This document shows positions 13,138 to 23,900 of a stretch of DNA of 64,000 nucleotides, one piece after another. Under the pieces are notes generated by a model. It searched no databases. It saw nothing but the letters and a program-made list of their open reading frames with translations, and was not told the origin of the DNA. Within the stretch, counting starts at the first letter, position 1. Each line of letters starts with the position of its first letter. Source of the stretch: Rhynochetos jubatus (lineage: Eukaryota > Chordata > Aves > Eurypygiformes > Rhynochetidae); contig CM050656.1 in assembly GCA_027574665.1 (NCBI GenBank), forward strand, positions 9,127,501 to 9,191,500, in the 5' to 3' direction. Made by a program: the position numbers and the translations under genes.

Positions 13138-13176
13138 AAGTTGCCGACCGCGGTTTCCGGCCACGCCCCCCCCGCG
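13138..13176. other. CpG-rich, C-rich core of the monomer
   Basis: The 39 bp after the telomere block hold seven CpG dinucleotides, a CCGCGG site and a run of eight C before GCG. The C run is the main length-variable site of the array (5 to 11 C). Its right edge is the main substitution hotspot, with endings GCG, GCCGGG, AAGCG, GTGGG, AGAG, TTAGAG and TGCG all seen. Retained CpGs in every unit mean either little methylation-driven decay or recent homogenisation. SacII-type sites are lost in zone B units that read CGCAGTTT and in units that read CGCGCTTT or CGTGGTTT. Confidence 0.85.
13158..13173 (-). promoter_or_regulatory. Possible GC-box / KLF-type site in each unit
   Basis: The stretch CGGCCACGCCCCCCCC contains CCACGCCC, a match to the KLF-family consensus CCMCRCCC and close to Sp1 GC boxes. 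It lies directly upstream of the TTAGGG block when read on the minus strand. With the CCAAT motif in the same unit it gives a promoter-like composition. This is motif matching only. Short GC-rich motifs are easily met by chance, so functional use is unproven. Confidence 0.25.
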
Positions 13177-13180
13177 TTCT

Positions 13181-13203
13181 GGCTAGGAAAGCTGGGGAGG
13201 GAG
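13181..13203 (+). other. Purine-rich segment with G4 and G3 runs
   Basis: The + strand here is rich in A and G, with GGGG at 13,194-13,197 and GGG at 13,199-13,201. Three forms recur across the array: GGAGGGAGCC (most common), GGAGAGAGCC (often with the GCCGGGTCC ending) and GGAGAGTGCC (mainly zones A and C, for example at 162 and 38,402). Two further states mark related blocks: GATGGAGCC at 12,131, 16,707 and 49,855, and TAGCCGGG or TAGCAGGG at the left of this stretch in scattered units. Confidence 0.7.
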
Positions 13204-13230
13204 CCATGTCGGTGCAGTGTCGTGCTCCTC

Positions 13231-13253
13231 TTGGCAGGCCTTTGCAATGCCAA
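13231..13253. repeat. Inverted repeat TTGGCA/TGCCAA with CCAAT motif
   Basis: TTGGCA (13,231-13,236) and TGCCAA (13,248-13,253) form a perfect 6-bp inverted repeat around an 11-nt loop containing AGGCCTTTGC. The right arm overlaps CCAAT (13,250-13,254). The arms resemble nuclear factor I half-sites, but the 12-bp gap between TTGGC and GCCAA is too long for the classic 5-bp spacing. Many units break the right arm by changing AATGCC to AATCCC, AATTCC or AATCTC, so the stem is not strictly kept. Confidence 0.6.
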
Positions 13254-13259
13254 TTATCC

Positions 13260-13289
13260 CTGGAGCTGTGGGCTTTCTGGTTCTCCAGA
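13260..13289. repeat. Two competing hairpins abutting the telomere block
   Basis: TCTGG (13,276-13,280) and CCAGA (13,285-13,289) make a perfect 5-bp stem with a TTCT loop. It ends at the base immediately before the next CCCTAA. An alternative 6-bp stem pairs CTGGAG (13,260-13,265) with CTCCAG (13,283-13,288) across a 17-nt loop, using the same right arm, so only one can form at a time. The segment is among the most constant of the unit. Exceptions are rare: GAT for GCT near 1,647, 3,588, 5,698, 36,001 and 40,417, and single changes such as 24,899. Confidence 0.6.
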
Positions 13290-16200
13290 CCCTAACCCTA
13301 ACCCTAACCCTAGAAGTTGCCGACCGCGCTTTCCGGCCACGCCCCCGCCGGGTCCTGGCTAGGAAAGCTGGGGAGAGAGCCATGTCGGTGCAGTGTCGTG
13401 CTCCTCTTGGCAGGCCTTTGCAATGCCAATTATCCCTGGAGCTGTGGGCTTTCTGGTTCTCCAGACCCTAACCCTAACCCTAACCCTAGAAGTTGCCGAC
13501 CGCGGTTTCCGTCCACGCCCCCCAAGCGTTCTGGCTAGGAAAGCTGGGGAGGGAGCCATGTCGGTGCAGTGTCGTGCTCCTCTTGGCAGGCCTTTGCAAT
13601 GCCAATTATCCCTGGAGCTGTGGGCTTTCTGGTTCTCCAGACCCTAACCCTAACCCTAACCCTAGAAGTTGCCGACCGCAGTTTCCGGCCACGCCCCCCG
13701 TGGGTTCTGGCTAGGAAAGCTGGGGAGGGAGCCATGTCGGTGCAGTGTCGTGCTCCTCTTGGCAGGCCTTTGCAATGCCAATTATCCCTGGAGCTGTGGG
13801 CTTTCTGGTTCTCCAGACCCTAACCCTAACCCTAACCCTAGAAGTTGCCGACCGCGGTTTCCGGCCACGCCCCCCCCGCGTTCTGGCTAGGAAAGCTGGG
13901 GAGGGAGCCATGTCGGTGCAGTGTCGTGCTCCTCTTGGCAGGCCTTTGCAATGCCAATTATCCCTGGAGCTGTGGGCTTTCTGGTTCTCCAGACCCTAAC
14001 CCTAACCCTAACCCTAGAAGTTGCCGACCGCGGTTTCCGGCCACGCCCCCCAAGCGTTCTGGCTAGGAAAGCTGGGGAGGGAGCCATGTCGGTGCAGTGT
14101 CGTGCTCCTCTTGGCAGGCCTTTGCAATGCCAATTATCCCTGGAGCTGTGGGCTTTCTGGTTCTCCAGACCCTAACCCTAACCCTAACCCTAGAAGTTGC
14201 CGACCGCAGTTTCCGGCCACGCCCCCCCCGCGTTCTGGCTAGGAAAGCTGGGGAGGGAGCCATGTCGGTGCAGTGTCGTGCTCCTCTTGGCAGGCCTTTG
14301 CAATGCCAATTATCCCTGGAGCTGTGGGCTTTCTGGTTCTCCAGACCCTAACCCTAACCCTAACCCTAGAAGTTGCCGACCGCGGTTTCCGGCCACGCCC
14401 CCCCCGCGTTCTGGCTAGGAAAGCTGGGGAGGGAGCCATGTCGGTGCAGTGTCGTGCTCCTCTTGGCAGGCCTTTGCAATCCCAATTATCCCTGGAGCTG
14501 TGGGCTTTCTGGTTCTCCAGACGCTAACCCTAACCCTAACCCTAGAAGTTGCCGACCGCGGTTTCCGGCCACGCCCCCCCCGCGTTCTGGCTAGGAAAGC
14601 TGGGGAGGGATCCATGTCGGTGCAGTGTCGTGCTCCTCTTGGCAGGCCTTTGCAATGCCAATTATCCCTGGAGCTGTGGGCTTTCTGGTTCTCCAGACCC
14701 TAACCCTAACCCTAACCCTAGAAGTTGCCGACCGCGGTTTCCGGCCACGCCCCCCCCGCGTTCTGGCTAGGAAAGCTGGGGAGGGAGCCATGTCGGTGCA
14801 GTGTCGTGCTCCTCTTGGCAGGCCTTTGCAATGCCAATTATCCCTGGAGCTGTGGGCTTTCTGGTTCTCCAGACCCTAACCCTAACCCTAACCCTAGAAG
14901 TTGCCGACCGTGGTTTCCGGCCACGCCCCCGCCGGGTCCTGGCTAGGAAAGCTGGGGAGAGAGCCATGTCGGTGCAGTGTCGTGCTCCTCTTGGCAGGCC
15001 TTTGCAATGCCAATTATCCCTGGAGCTGTGGGCTTTCTGGTTCTCCAGACCCTAACCCTAACCCTAACCCTAGAAGTTGCCGACCGCGGTTTCCGGCGAC
15101 GCCCCCCAAGCGTTCTGGCTAGGAAAGCTGGGGAGGGAGCCATGTCGGTGCAGTGTCGTGCTCCTCTTGGCAGGCCTTTGCAATGCCAATTATCCCTGGA
15201 GCTGTGGGCTTTCTGGTTCTCCAGACCCTAACCCTAACCCTAACCCTAGAAGTTGCCGACCGCAGTTTCCGGCCACGCCCCCCCCGCGTTCTGGCTAGGA
15301 AAGCTGGGGAGGGAGCCATGTCGGTGCAGTGTCGTGCTCCTCTTGGCAGGCCTTTGCAATGCCAATTATCCCTGGAGCTGTGGGCTTTCTGGTTCTCCAG
15401 ACGCTAACCCTAACCCTAACCCTAGAAGTTGCCGACCGCGGTTTCCGGCCACGCCCCCCCCGCGTTCTGGCTAGGAAAGCTGGGGAGGGAGCCATGTCGG
15501 TGCAGTGTCGTGCTCCTCTTGGCAGGCCTTTGCAATGCCAATTATCCCTGGAGCTGTGGGCTTTCTGGTTCTCCAGACCCTAACCCTAACCCTAACCCTA
15601 GAAGTTGCCGACCGCGGTTTCCGGCCACGCCCCCCCCGCGTTCTGGCTAGGAAAGCTGGGGAGGGAGCCATGTCGGTGCAGTGTCGTGCTCCTCTTGGCA
15701 GGCCTTTGCAATGCCAATTATCCCTGGAGCTGTGGGCTTTCTGGTTCTCCAGACCCTAACCCTAACCCTAACCCTAGAAGTTGCCGACCGCGGTTTCCGG
15801 CCACGCCCCCCCCGCGTTCTGGCTAGGAAAGCTGGGGAGGGAGCCATGTCGGTGCAGTGTCGTGCTCCTCTTGGCAGGCCTTTGCAATGCCAATTATCCC
15901 TGGAGCTGTGGGCTTTCTGGTTCTCCAGACCCTAACCCTAACCCTAACCCTAGAAGTTGCCGACCGCGCTTTCCGGCCACGCCCCCGCCGGGTCCTGGCT
16001 AGGAAAGCTGGGGAGAGAGCCATGTCGGTGCAGTGTCGTGCTCCTCTTGGCAGGCCTTTGCAATGCCAATTATCCCTGGAGCTGTGGGCTTTCTGGTTCT
16101 CCAGACCCTAACCCTAACCCTAACCCTAGAAGTTGCCGACCGCGGTTTCCGGCCACGCCCCCCAAGCGTTCTGGCTAGGAAAGCTGGGGAGGGAGCCATG

Positions 16201-16350
16201 TCGGTGCAGTGTCGTGCTCCTCTTGGCAGGCCTTTGCAATGCCAATTATCCCTGGAGCTGTGGGCTTTCTGGTTCTCCAGACCCTAACCCTAACCCTAAC
16301 CCTAGAAGTTGCCGACCGCAGTTTCCGGCCACGCCCCCCGTGGGTTCTGG

Positions 16351-19300
16351 CTAGGAAAGCTGGGGAGGGAGCCATGTCGGTGCAGTGTCGTGCTCCTCTT
16401 GGCAGGCCTTTGCAATGCCAATTATCCCTGGAGCTGTGGGCTTTCTGGTTCTCCAGACCCTAACCCTAACCCTAACCCTAGAAGTTGCCGACCGCGGTTT
16501 CCGGCCACGCCCCCCCCGCGTTCTGGCTAGGAAAGCTGGGGAGGGAGCCATGTCGGTGCAGTGTCGTGCTCCTCTTGGCAGGCCTTTGCAATGCCAATTA
16601 TCCCTGGAGCTGTGGGCTTTCTGGTTCTCCAGACCCTAACCCTAACCCTAACCCTAGAAGTTGCCGACCGCCGTTTCCGGCCACGCCCCCCGTGGGTTCT
16701 GTCTAGGAAAGCTGGGGATGGAGCCATGTCGGTGCAGTGTCGTGCTCCTCTTGGCAGGCCTTTGCCATCCCAATTATCCCTGGAGCTGTGGGCTTTCTGG
16801 TTCTCCAGACCCTAACCCTAACCCTAACCCTAGAAGTTGCCGACCGCGGTTTCCGGCCACGCCCCCCCCGCGTTCTGGCTAGGAAAGCTGGGGAGGGAGC
16901 CATGTCGGTGCAGTGTCGTGCTCCTCTTGGCAGGCCTTTGCAATGCCAATTATCCCTGGAGCTGTGGGCTTTCTGGTTCTCCAGACCCTAACCCTAACCC
17001 TAACCCTAGAAGTTGCCGACCGCGCTTTCCGGCCACGCCCCCGCCGGGTCCTGGCTAGGAAAGCTGGGGAGAGAGCCATGTCGGTGCAGTGTCGTGCTCC
17101 TCTTGGCAGGCCTTTGCAATGCCAATTATCCCTGGAGCTGTGGGCTTTCTGGTTCTCCAGACCCTAACCCTAACCCTAACCCTAGAAGTTGCCGACCGCG
17201 GTTTCCGGCGACGCCCCCCAAGCGTTCTGGCTAGGAAAGCTGGGGAGAGAGCCATGTCGGTGCAGTGTCGTGCTCCTCTTGGCAGGCCTTTGCAATGCCA
17301 ATTATCCCTGGAGCTGTGGGCTTTCTGGTTCTCCAGACCCTAACCCTAACCCTAACCCTAGAAGTTGCCGACCGCAGTTTCCGGCCACGCCCCCCCCGCG
17401 TTCTGGCTAGGAAAGCTGGGGAGGGAGCCATGTCGGTGCAGTGTCGTGCTCCTCTTGGCAGGCCTTTGCAATGCCAATTATCCCTGGAGCTGTGGGCTTT
17501 CTGGTTCTCCAGACCCTAACCCTAACCCTAACCCTAGAAGTTGCCGACCGCGGTTTCCGGCCACGCCCCCCCCGCGTTCTGGCTAGGAAAGCTGGGGAGG
17601 GAGCCATGTCGGTGCAGTGTCGTGCTCCTCTTGGCAGGCCTTTGCAATGCCAATTATCCCTGGAGCTGTGGGCTTTCTGGTTCTCCAGACCCTAACCCTA
17701 ACCCTAACCCTAGAAGTTGCCGACCGCGGTTTCCGGCCACGCCCCCCCCGCGTTCTGGCTAGGAAAGCTGGGGAGGGAGCCATGTCGGTGCAGTGTCGTG
17801 CTCCTCTTGGCAGGCCTTTGCAATGCCAATTATCCCTGGAGCTGTGGGCTTTCTGGTTCTCCAGACCCTAACCCTAACCCTAACCCTAGAAGTTGCCGAC
17901 CGCGCTTTCCGGCCACGCCCCCGCCGGGTCCTGGCTAGGAAAGCTGGGGAGAGAGCCATGTCGGTGCAGTGTCGTGCTCCTCTTGGCAGGCCTTTGCAAT
18001 GCCAATTATCCCTGGAGCTGTGGGCTTTCTGGTTCTCCAGACCCTAACCCTAACCCTAACCCTAGAAGTTGCCGACCGCGGTTTCCGGCCACGCCCCCCA
18101 AGCGTTCTGGCTAGGAAAGCTGGGGAGGGAGCCATGTCGGTGCAGTGTCGTGCTCCTCTTGGCAGGCCTTTGCAATGCCAATTATCCCTGGAGCTGTGGG
18201 CTTTCTGGTTCTCCAGACCCTAACCCTAACCCTAACCCTAGAAGTTGCCGACCGCAGTTTCCGGCCACGCCCCCCGTGGGTTCTGGCTAGGAAAGCTGGG
18301 GAGGGAGCCATGTCGGTGCAGTGTCGTGCTCCTCTTGGCAGGCCTTTGCAATGCCAATTATCCCTGGAGCTGTGGGCTTTCTGGTTCTCCAGACCCTAAC
18401 CCTAACCCTAACCCTAGAAGTTGCCGACCGCGGTTTCCGGCCACGCCCCCCCCGCGTTCTGGCTAGGAAAGCTGGGGAGGGAGCCATGTCGGTGCAGTGT
18501 CGTGCTCCTCTTGGCAGGCCTTTGCAATGCCAATTATCCCTGGAGCTGTGGGCTTTCTGGTTCTCCAGACCCTAACCCTAACCCTAACCCTAGAAGTTGC
18601 TGACCGCGGTTTCCGGCCACGCCCCCCAAGCGTTCTGGCTAGGAAAGCTGGGGAGGGAGCCATGTCGGTGCAGTGTCGTGCTCCTCTTGGCAGGCCTTTG
18701 CAATGCCAATTATCCCTGGAGCTGTGGGCTTTCTGGTTCTCCAGACCCTAACCCTAACCCTAACCCTAGAAGTTGCCGACCGCAGTTTCCGGCCACGCCC
18801 CCCCCGCGTTCTGGCTAGGAAAGCTGGGGAGGGAGCCATGTCGGTGCAGTGTCGTGCTCCTCTTGGCAGGCCTTTGCAATGCCAATTATCCCTGGAGCTG
18901 TGGGCTTTCTGGTTCTCCAGACCCTAACCCTAACCCTAACCCTAGAAGTTGCCGACCGCGGTTTCCGGCCACGCCCCCCCCGCGTTCTGGCTAGGAAAGC
19001 TGGGGAGGGAGCCATGTCGGTGCAGTGTCGTGCTCCTCTTGGCAGGCCTTTGCAATCCCAATTATCCCTGGAGCTGTGGGCTTTCTGGTTCTCCAGACGC
19101 TAACCCTAACCCTAACCCTAGAAGTTGCCGACCGCGGTTTCCGGCCACGCCCCCCCCGCGTTCTGGCTAGGAAAGCTGGGGAGGGAGCCATGTCGGTGCA
19201 GTGTCGTGCTCCTCTTGGCAGGCCTTTGCAATGCCAATTATCCCTGGAGCTGTGGGCTTTCTGGTTCTCCAGACCCTAACCCTAACCCTAACCCTAGAAG

Positions 19301-20926
19301 TTGCCGACCGCGGTTTCCGGCCACGCCCCCCCCGCGTTCTGGCTAGGAAAGCTGGGGAGGGAGCCATGTCGGTGCAGTGTCGTGCTCCTCTTGGCAGGCC
19401 TTTGCAATGCCAATTATCCCTGGAGCTGTGGGCTTTCTGGTTCTCCAGACCCTAACCCTAACCCTAACCCTAGAAGTTGCCGACCGTGGTTTCCGGCCAC
19501 GCCCCCGCCGGGTCCTGGCTAGGAAAGCTGGGGAGAGAGCCATGTCGGTGCAGTGTCGTGCTCCTCTTGGCAGGCCTTTGCAATGCCAATTATCCCTGGA
19601 GCTGTGGGCTTTCTGGTTCTCCAGACCCTAACCCTAACCCTAACCCTAGAAGTTGCCGACCGCGGTTTCCGGCGACGCCCCCCAAGCGTTCTGGCTAGGA
19701 AAGCTGGGGAGGGAGCCATGTCGGTGCAGTGTCGTGCTCCTCTTGGCAGGCCTTTGCAATGCCAATTATCCCTGGAGCTGTGGGCTTTCTGGTTCTCCAG
19801 ACCCTAACCCTAACCCTAACCCTAGAAGTTGCCGACCGCAGTTTCCGGCCACGCCCCCCCCGCGTTCTGGCTAGGAAAGCTGGGGAGGGAGCCATGTCGG
19901 TGCAGTGTCGTGCTCCTCTTGGCAGGCCTTTGCAATGCCAATTATCCCTGGAGCTGTGGGCTTTCTGGTTCTCCAGACGCTAACCCTAACCCTAACCCTA
20001 GAAGTTGCCGACCGCGGTTTCCGGCCACGCCCCCCCCGCGTTCTGGCTAGGAAAGCTGGGGAGGGAGCCATGTCGGTGCAGTGTCGTGCTCCTCTTGGCA
20101 GGCCTTTGCAATGCCAATTATCCCTGGAGCTGTGGGCTTTCTGGTTCTCCAGACCCTAACCCTAACCCTAACCCTAGAAGTTGCCGACCGCGGTTTCCGG
20201 CCACGCCCCCCCCGCGTTCTGGCTAGGAAAGCTGGGGAGGGAGCCATGTCGGTGCAGTGTCGTGCTCCTCTTGGCAGGCCTTTGCAATGCCAATTATCCC
20301 TGGAGCTGTGGGCTTTCTGGTTCTCCAGACCCTAACCCTAACCCTAACCCTAGAAGTTGCCGACCGCGGTTTCCGGCCACGCCCCCCCCGCGTTCTGGCT
20401 AGGAAAGCTGGGGAGGGAGCCATGTCGGTGCAGTGTCGTGCTCCTCTTGGCAGGCCTTTGCAATGCCAATTATCCCTGGAGCTGTGGGCTTTCTGGTTCT
20501 CCAGACCCTAACCCTAACCCTAACCCTAGAAGTTGCCGACTGCGGTTTCCGGCCACGCCCCCGCCGGGTCCTGGCTAGGAAAGCTGGGGAGAGAGCCATG
20601 TCGGTGCAGTGTCGTGCTCCTCTTGGCAGGCCTTTGCAATGCCAATTATCCCTGGAGCTGTGGGCTTTCTGGTTCTCCAGACCCTAACCCTAACCCTAAC
20701 CCTAGAAGTTGCCGACCGCGGTTTCCGGCCACGCCCCCCAAGCGTTCTGGCTAGGAAAGCTGGGGAGGGAGCCATGTCGGTGCAGTGTCGTGCTCCTCTT
20801 GGCAGGCCTTTGCAATGCCAATTATCCCTGGAGCTGTGGGCTTTCTGGTTCTCCAGACCCTAACCCTAACCCTAACCCTAGAAGTTGCCGACCGCAGTTT
20901 CCGGCCACGCCCCCCGTGGGTTCTGG
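16351..20926 (+). repeat. 4,576-bp block, copy 2 (26 units)
   Basis: This is the second copy of the 26-unit block. The match to copy 1 continues past its nominal end to about 21,209, where GACGTTAACC (a GTTAAC site at 21,211-21,216) breaks it, so about 2.06 copies are present. Private changes in this copy include a T at 18,601 (GCTGACC) and GACTGCGG near 20,538. The start was placed where the units before the two copies differ (CGCACCCCCC before copy 1, CCCCCCGTGGG before copy 2). Confidence 0.85.
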
Positions 20927-23900
20927 CTAGGAAAGCTGGGGAGGGAGCCATGTCGGTGCAGTGTCGTGCTCCTCTTGGCAGGCCTTTGCAATGCCAATTA
21001 TCCCTGGAGCTGTGGGCTTTCTGGTTCTCCAGACCCTAACCCTAACCCTAACCCTAGAAGTTGCCGACCGCGGTTTCCGGCCACGCCCCCCCCGCGTTCT
21101 GGCTAGGAAAGCTGGGGAGGGAGCCATGTCGGTGCAGTGTCGTGCTCCTCTTGGCAGGCCTTTGCAATGCCAATTATCCCTGGAGCTGTGGGCTTTCTGG
21201 TTCTCCAGACGTTAACCCTAACCCTAACCCTAGAAGTTGCCGACCGCGGTTTCCGGCCACGCCCCCCCCGCGTTCTGGCTAGGAAAGCTGGGGAGGGAGC
21301 CATGTCGGTGCAGTGTCGTGCTCCTCTTGGCAGGCCTTTGCAATCCCAATTATCCCTGGAGCTGTGGGCTTTCTGGTTCTCCAGACCCTAACCCTAACCC
21401 TAACCCTAGAAGTTGCCGACCGCGGTTTCCGGCCACGCCCCCCCCGCGTTCTGGCTAGGAAAGCTGGGGAGGGAGCCATGTCGGTGCAGTGTCGTGCTCC
21501 TCTTGGCAGGCCTTTGCAATGCCAATTATCCCTGGAGCTGTGGGCTTTCTGGTTCTCCAGACCCTAACCCTAACCCTAACCCTAGAAGTTGCCGACCGCG
21601 GTTTCCGGCCACGCCCCCCAAGCGTTCTGGCTAGGAAAGCTGGGGAGGGAGCCATGTCGGTGCAGTGTCGTGCTCCTCTTGGCAGGCCTTTGCAATGCCA
21701 ATTATCCCTGGAGCTGTGGGCTTTCTGGTTCTCCAGACCCTAACCCTAACCCTAACCCTAGAAGTTGCCGACCGCAGTTTCCGGCCACGCCCCCCCCGGG
21801 TTCTGGCTAGGAAAGCTGGGGAGGGAGCCATGTCGGTGCAGTGTCGTGCTCCTCTTGGCAGGCCTTTGCAATGTCAATTATCCCTGGAGCTGTGGGCTTT
21901 CTGGTTCTCCAGACCCTAACCCTAACCCTAACCCTAGAAGTTGCCGACCGCGGTTTCCGGCCACGCCCCCCCCGCGTTCTGGCTAGGAAAGCTGGGGAGG
22001 GAGCCATGTCGGTGCAGTGTCGTGCTCCTCTTGGCAGGCCTTTGCAATGCCAATTATCCCTGGAGCTGTGGGCTTTCTGGTTCTCCAGACCCTAACCCTA
22101 ACCCTAACCCTAGAAGTTGCCGACCGCAGTTTCCGGCCACGCCCCCCGTGGGTTCTGGCTAGGAAAGCTGGGGAGGGAGCCATGTCGGTGCAGTGTCGTG
22201 CTCCTCTTGGCAGGCCTTTGCAATGCCAATTATCCCTGGAGCTGTGGGCTTTCTGGTTCTCCAGACCCTAACCCTAACCCTAACCCTAGAAGTTGCCGAC
22301 CGCGGTTTCCGGCCACGCCCCCCCCGCGTTCTGGCTAGGAAAGCTGGGGAGGGAGCCATGTCGGTGCAGTGTCGTGCTCCTCTTGGCAGGCCTTTGCAAT
22401 CCCAATTATCCCTGGAGCTGTGGGCTTTCTGGTTCTCCAGACGCTAACCCTAACCCTAACCCTAGAAGTTGCCGACCGCGGTTTCCGGCCACGCCCCCCC
22501 CGCGTTCTGGCTAGGAAAGCTGGGGAGGGAGCCATGTCGGTGCAGTGTCGTGCTCCTCTTGGCAGGCCTTTGCAATGCCAATTATCCCTGGAGCTGTGGG
22601 CTTTCTGGTTCTCCAGACCCTAACCCTAACCCTAACCCTAGAAGTTGCCGACCGCGGTTTCCGGCCACGCCCCCCCCGCGTTCTGGCTAGGAAAGCTGGG
22701 GAGGGAGCCATGTCGGTGCAGTGTCGTGCTCCTCTTGGCAGGCCTTTGCAATGCCAATTATCCCTGGAGCTGTGGGCTTTCTGGTTCTCCAGACCCTAAC
22801 CCTAACCCTAACCCTAGAAGTTGCCGACCGCGGTTTCCGGCCACGCCCCCCCCGCGTTCTGGCTAGGAAAGCTGGGGAGGGAGCCATGTCGGTGCAGTGT
22901 CGTGCTCCTCTTGGCAGGCCTTTGCAATGCCAATTATCCCTGGAGCTGTGGGCTTTCTGGTTCTCCAGACCCTAACCCTAACCCTAACCCTAGAAGTTGC
23001 CGACCGCGCTTTCCGGCCACGCCCCCGCCGGGTCCTGGCTAGGAAAGCTGGGGAGAGAGCCATGTCGGTGCAGTGTCGTGCTCCTCTTGGCAGGCCTTTG
23101 CAATGCCAATTATCCCTGGAGCTGTGGGCTTTCTGGTTCTCCAGACCCTAACCCTAACCCTAACCCTAGAAGTTGCCGACCGCGGTTTCCGGCCACGCCC
23201 CCCAAGCGTTCTGGCTAGGAAAGCTGGGGAGGGAGCCATGTCGGTGCAGTGTCGTGCTCCTCTTGGCAGGCCTTTGCAATGCCAATTATCCCTGGAGCTG
23301 TGGGCTTTCTGGTTCTCCAGACCCTAACCCTAACCCTAACCCTAGAAGTTGCCGACCGCAGTTTCCGGCCACGCCCCCCCGTGGGTTCTGGCTAGGAAAG
23401 CTGGGGAGGGAGCCATGTCGGTGCAGTGTCGTGCTCCTCTTGGCAGGCCTTTGCAATGCCAATTATCCCTGGAGCTGTGGGCTTTCTGGTTCTCCAGACC
23501 CTAACCCTAACCCTAACCCTAGAAGTTGCCGACCGCGGTTTCCGGCCACGCCCCCCCCGCGTTCTGGCTAGGAAAGCTGGGGAGGGAGCCATGTCGGTGC
23601 AGTGTCGTGCTCCTCTTGGCAGGCCTTTGCAATGCCAATTATCCCTGGAGCTGTGGGCTTTCTGGTTCTCCAGACCCTAACCCTAACCCTAACCCTAGAA
23701 GTTGCCGACCGCGGTTTCCGGCCACGCCCCCCCCGCGTTCTGGCTAGGAAAGCTGGGGAGGGAGCCATGTCGGTGCAGTGTCGTGCTGCTCTTGGCAGGC
23801 CTTTGCAATGCCAATTATCCCTGGAGCTGTGGGCTTTCTGGTTCTCCAGACCCTAACCCTAACCCTAACCCTAGAAGTTGCCGACCGCGGTTTCCGGCCA

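Larger units (their letters stand above)
13114..13289 (+). repeat. Reference monomer of the satellite (176 bp)
   Basis: I chose this unit to describe the consensus because it carries the most frequent base at each variable site. Order: telomere block 13,114-13,137; CpG- and C-rich segment 13,138-13,176 with CCGCGG at 13,148-13,153 and a C8 run at 13,166-13,173; purine-rich stretch around 13,181-13,203 with GGGG and GGG runs; T/C-rich middle; AGGCCT at 13,236-13,241 inside an inverted repeat; terminal hairpins 13,260-13,289. The length is 2 modulo 3, so no reading frame stays open through successive units. It is close to one nucleosome plus linker, like many centromeric and subtelomeric satellites. 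I find no CENP-B box (TTCG does not occur in the consensus on either strand). Confidence 0.95.
11775..16350 (+). repeat. 4,576-bp block, copy 1 (26 units)
   Basis: This 26-unit block is followed directly by a second copy at an exact offset of 4,576 bp. Anchors include GTCTAGGAAAGCTGGGGATG at 12,125 and 16,701, the GGCGACGCC units at 12,632 and 17,208, and GGCGACGCC again at 15,096 and 19,672. Comparing unit variants across the block I noticed only about half a dozen differences, such as GGATCC at 14,608-14,613 in this copy only and GTCCACG at about 13,511. That is much closer than ordinary neighbouring units. Confidence 0.85.

Noticed and set aside
13177..13205. Possible CENP-B box near TTCTGGCTAGGAAAGCTGGG
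   Set aside because: The required core is TTCG, four bases, A, two bases, CGGG. TTCG does not occur in the consensus unit on either strand and the downstream CGGG is absent. GGAAA alone is not enough, so I do not call a centromeric box.
13231..13253. Nuclear factor I binding site
   Set aside because: The arms TTGGC and GCCAA are present, but 12 bp apart instead of the 5 bp needed for the palindromic site, and the right arm is often mutated.
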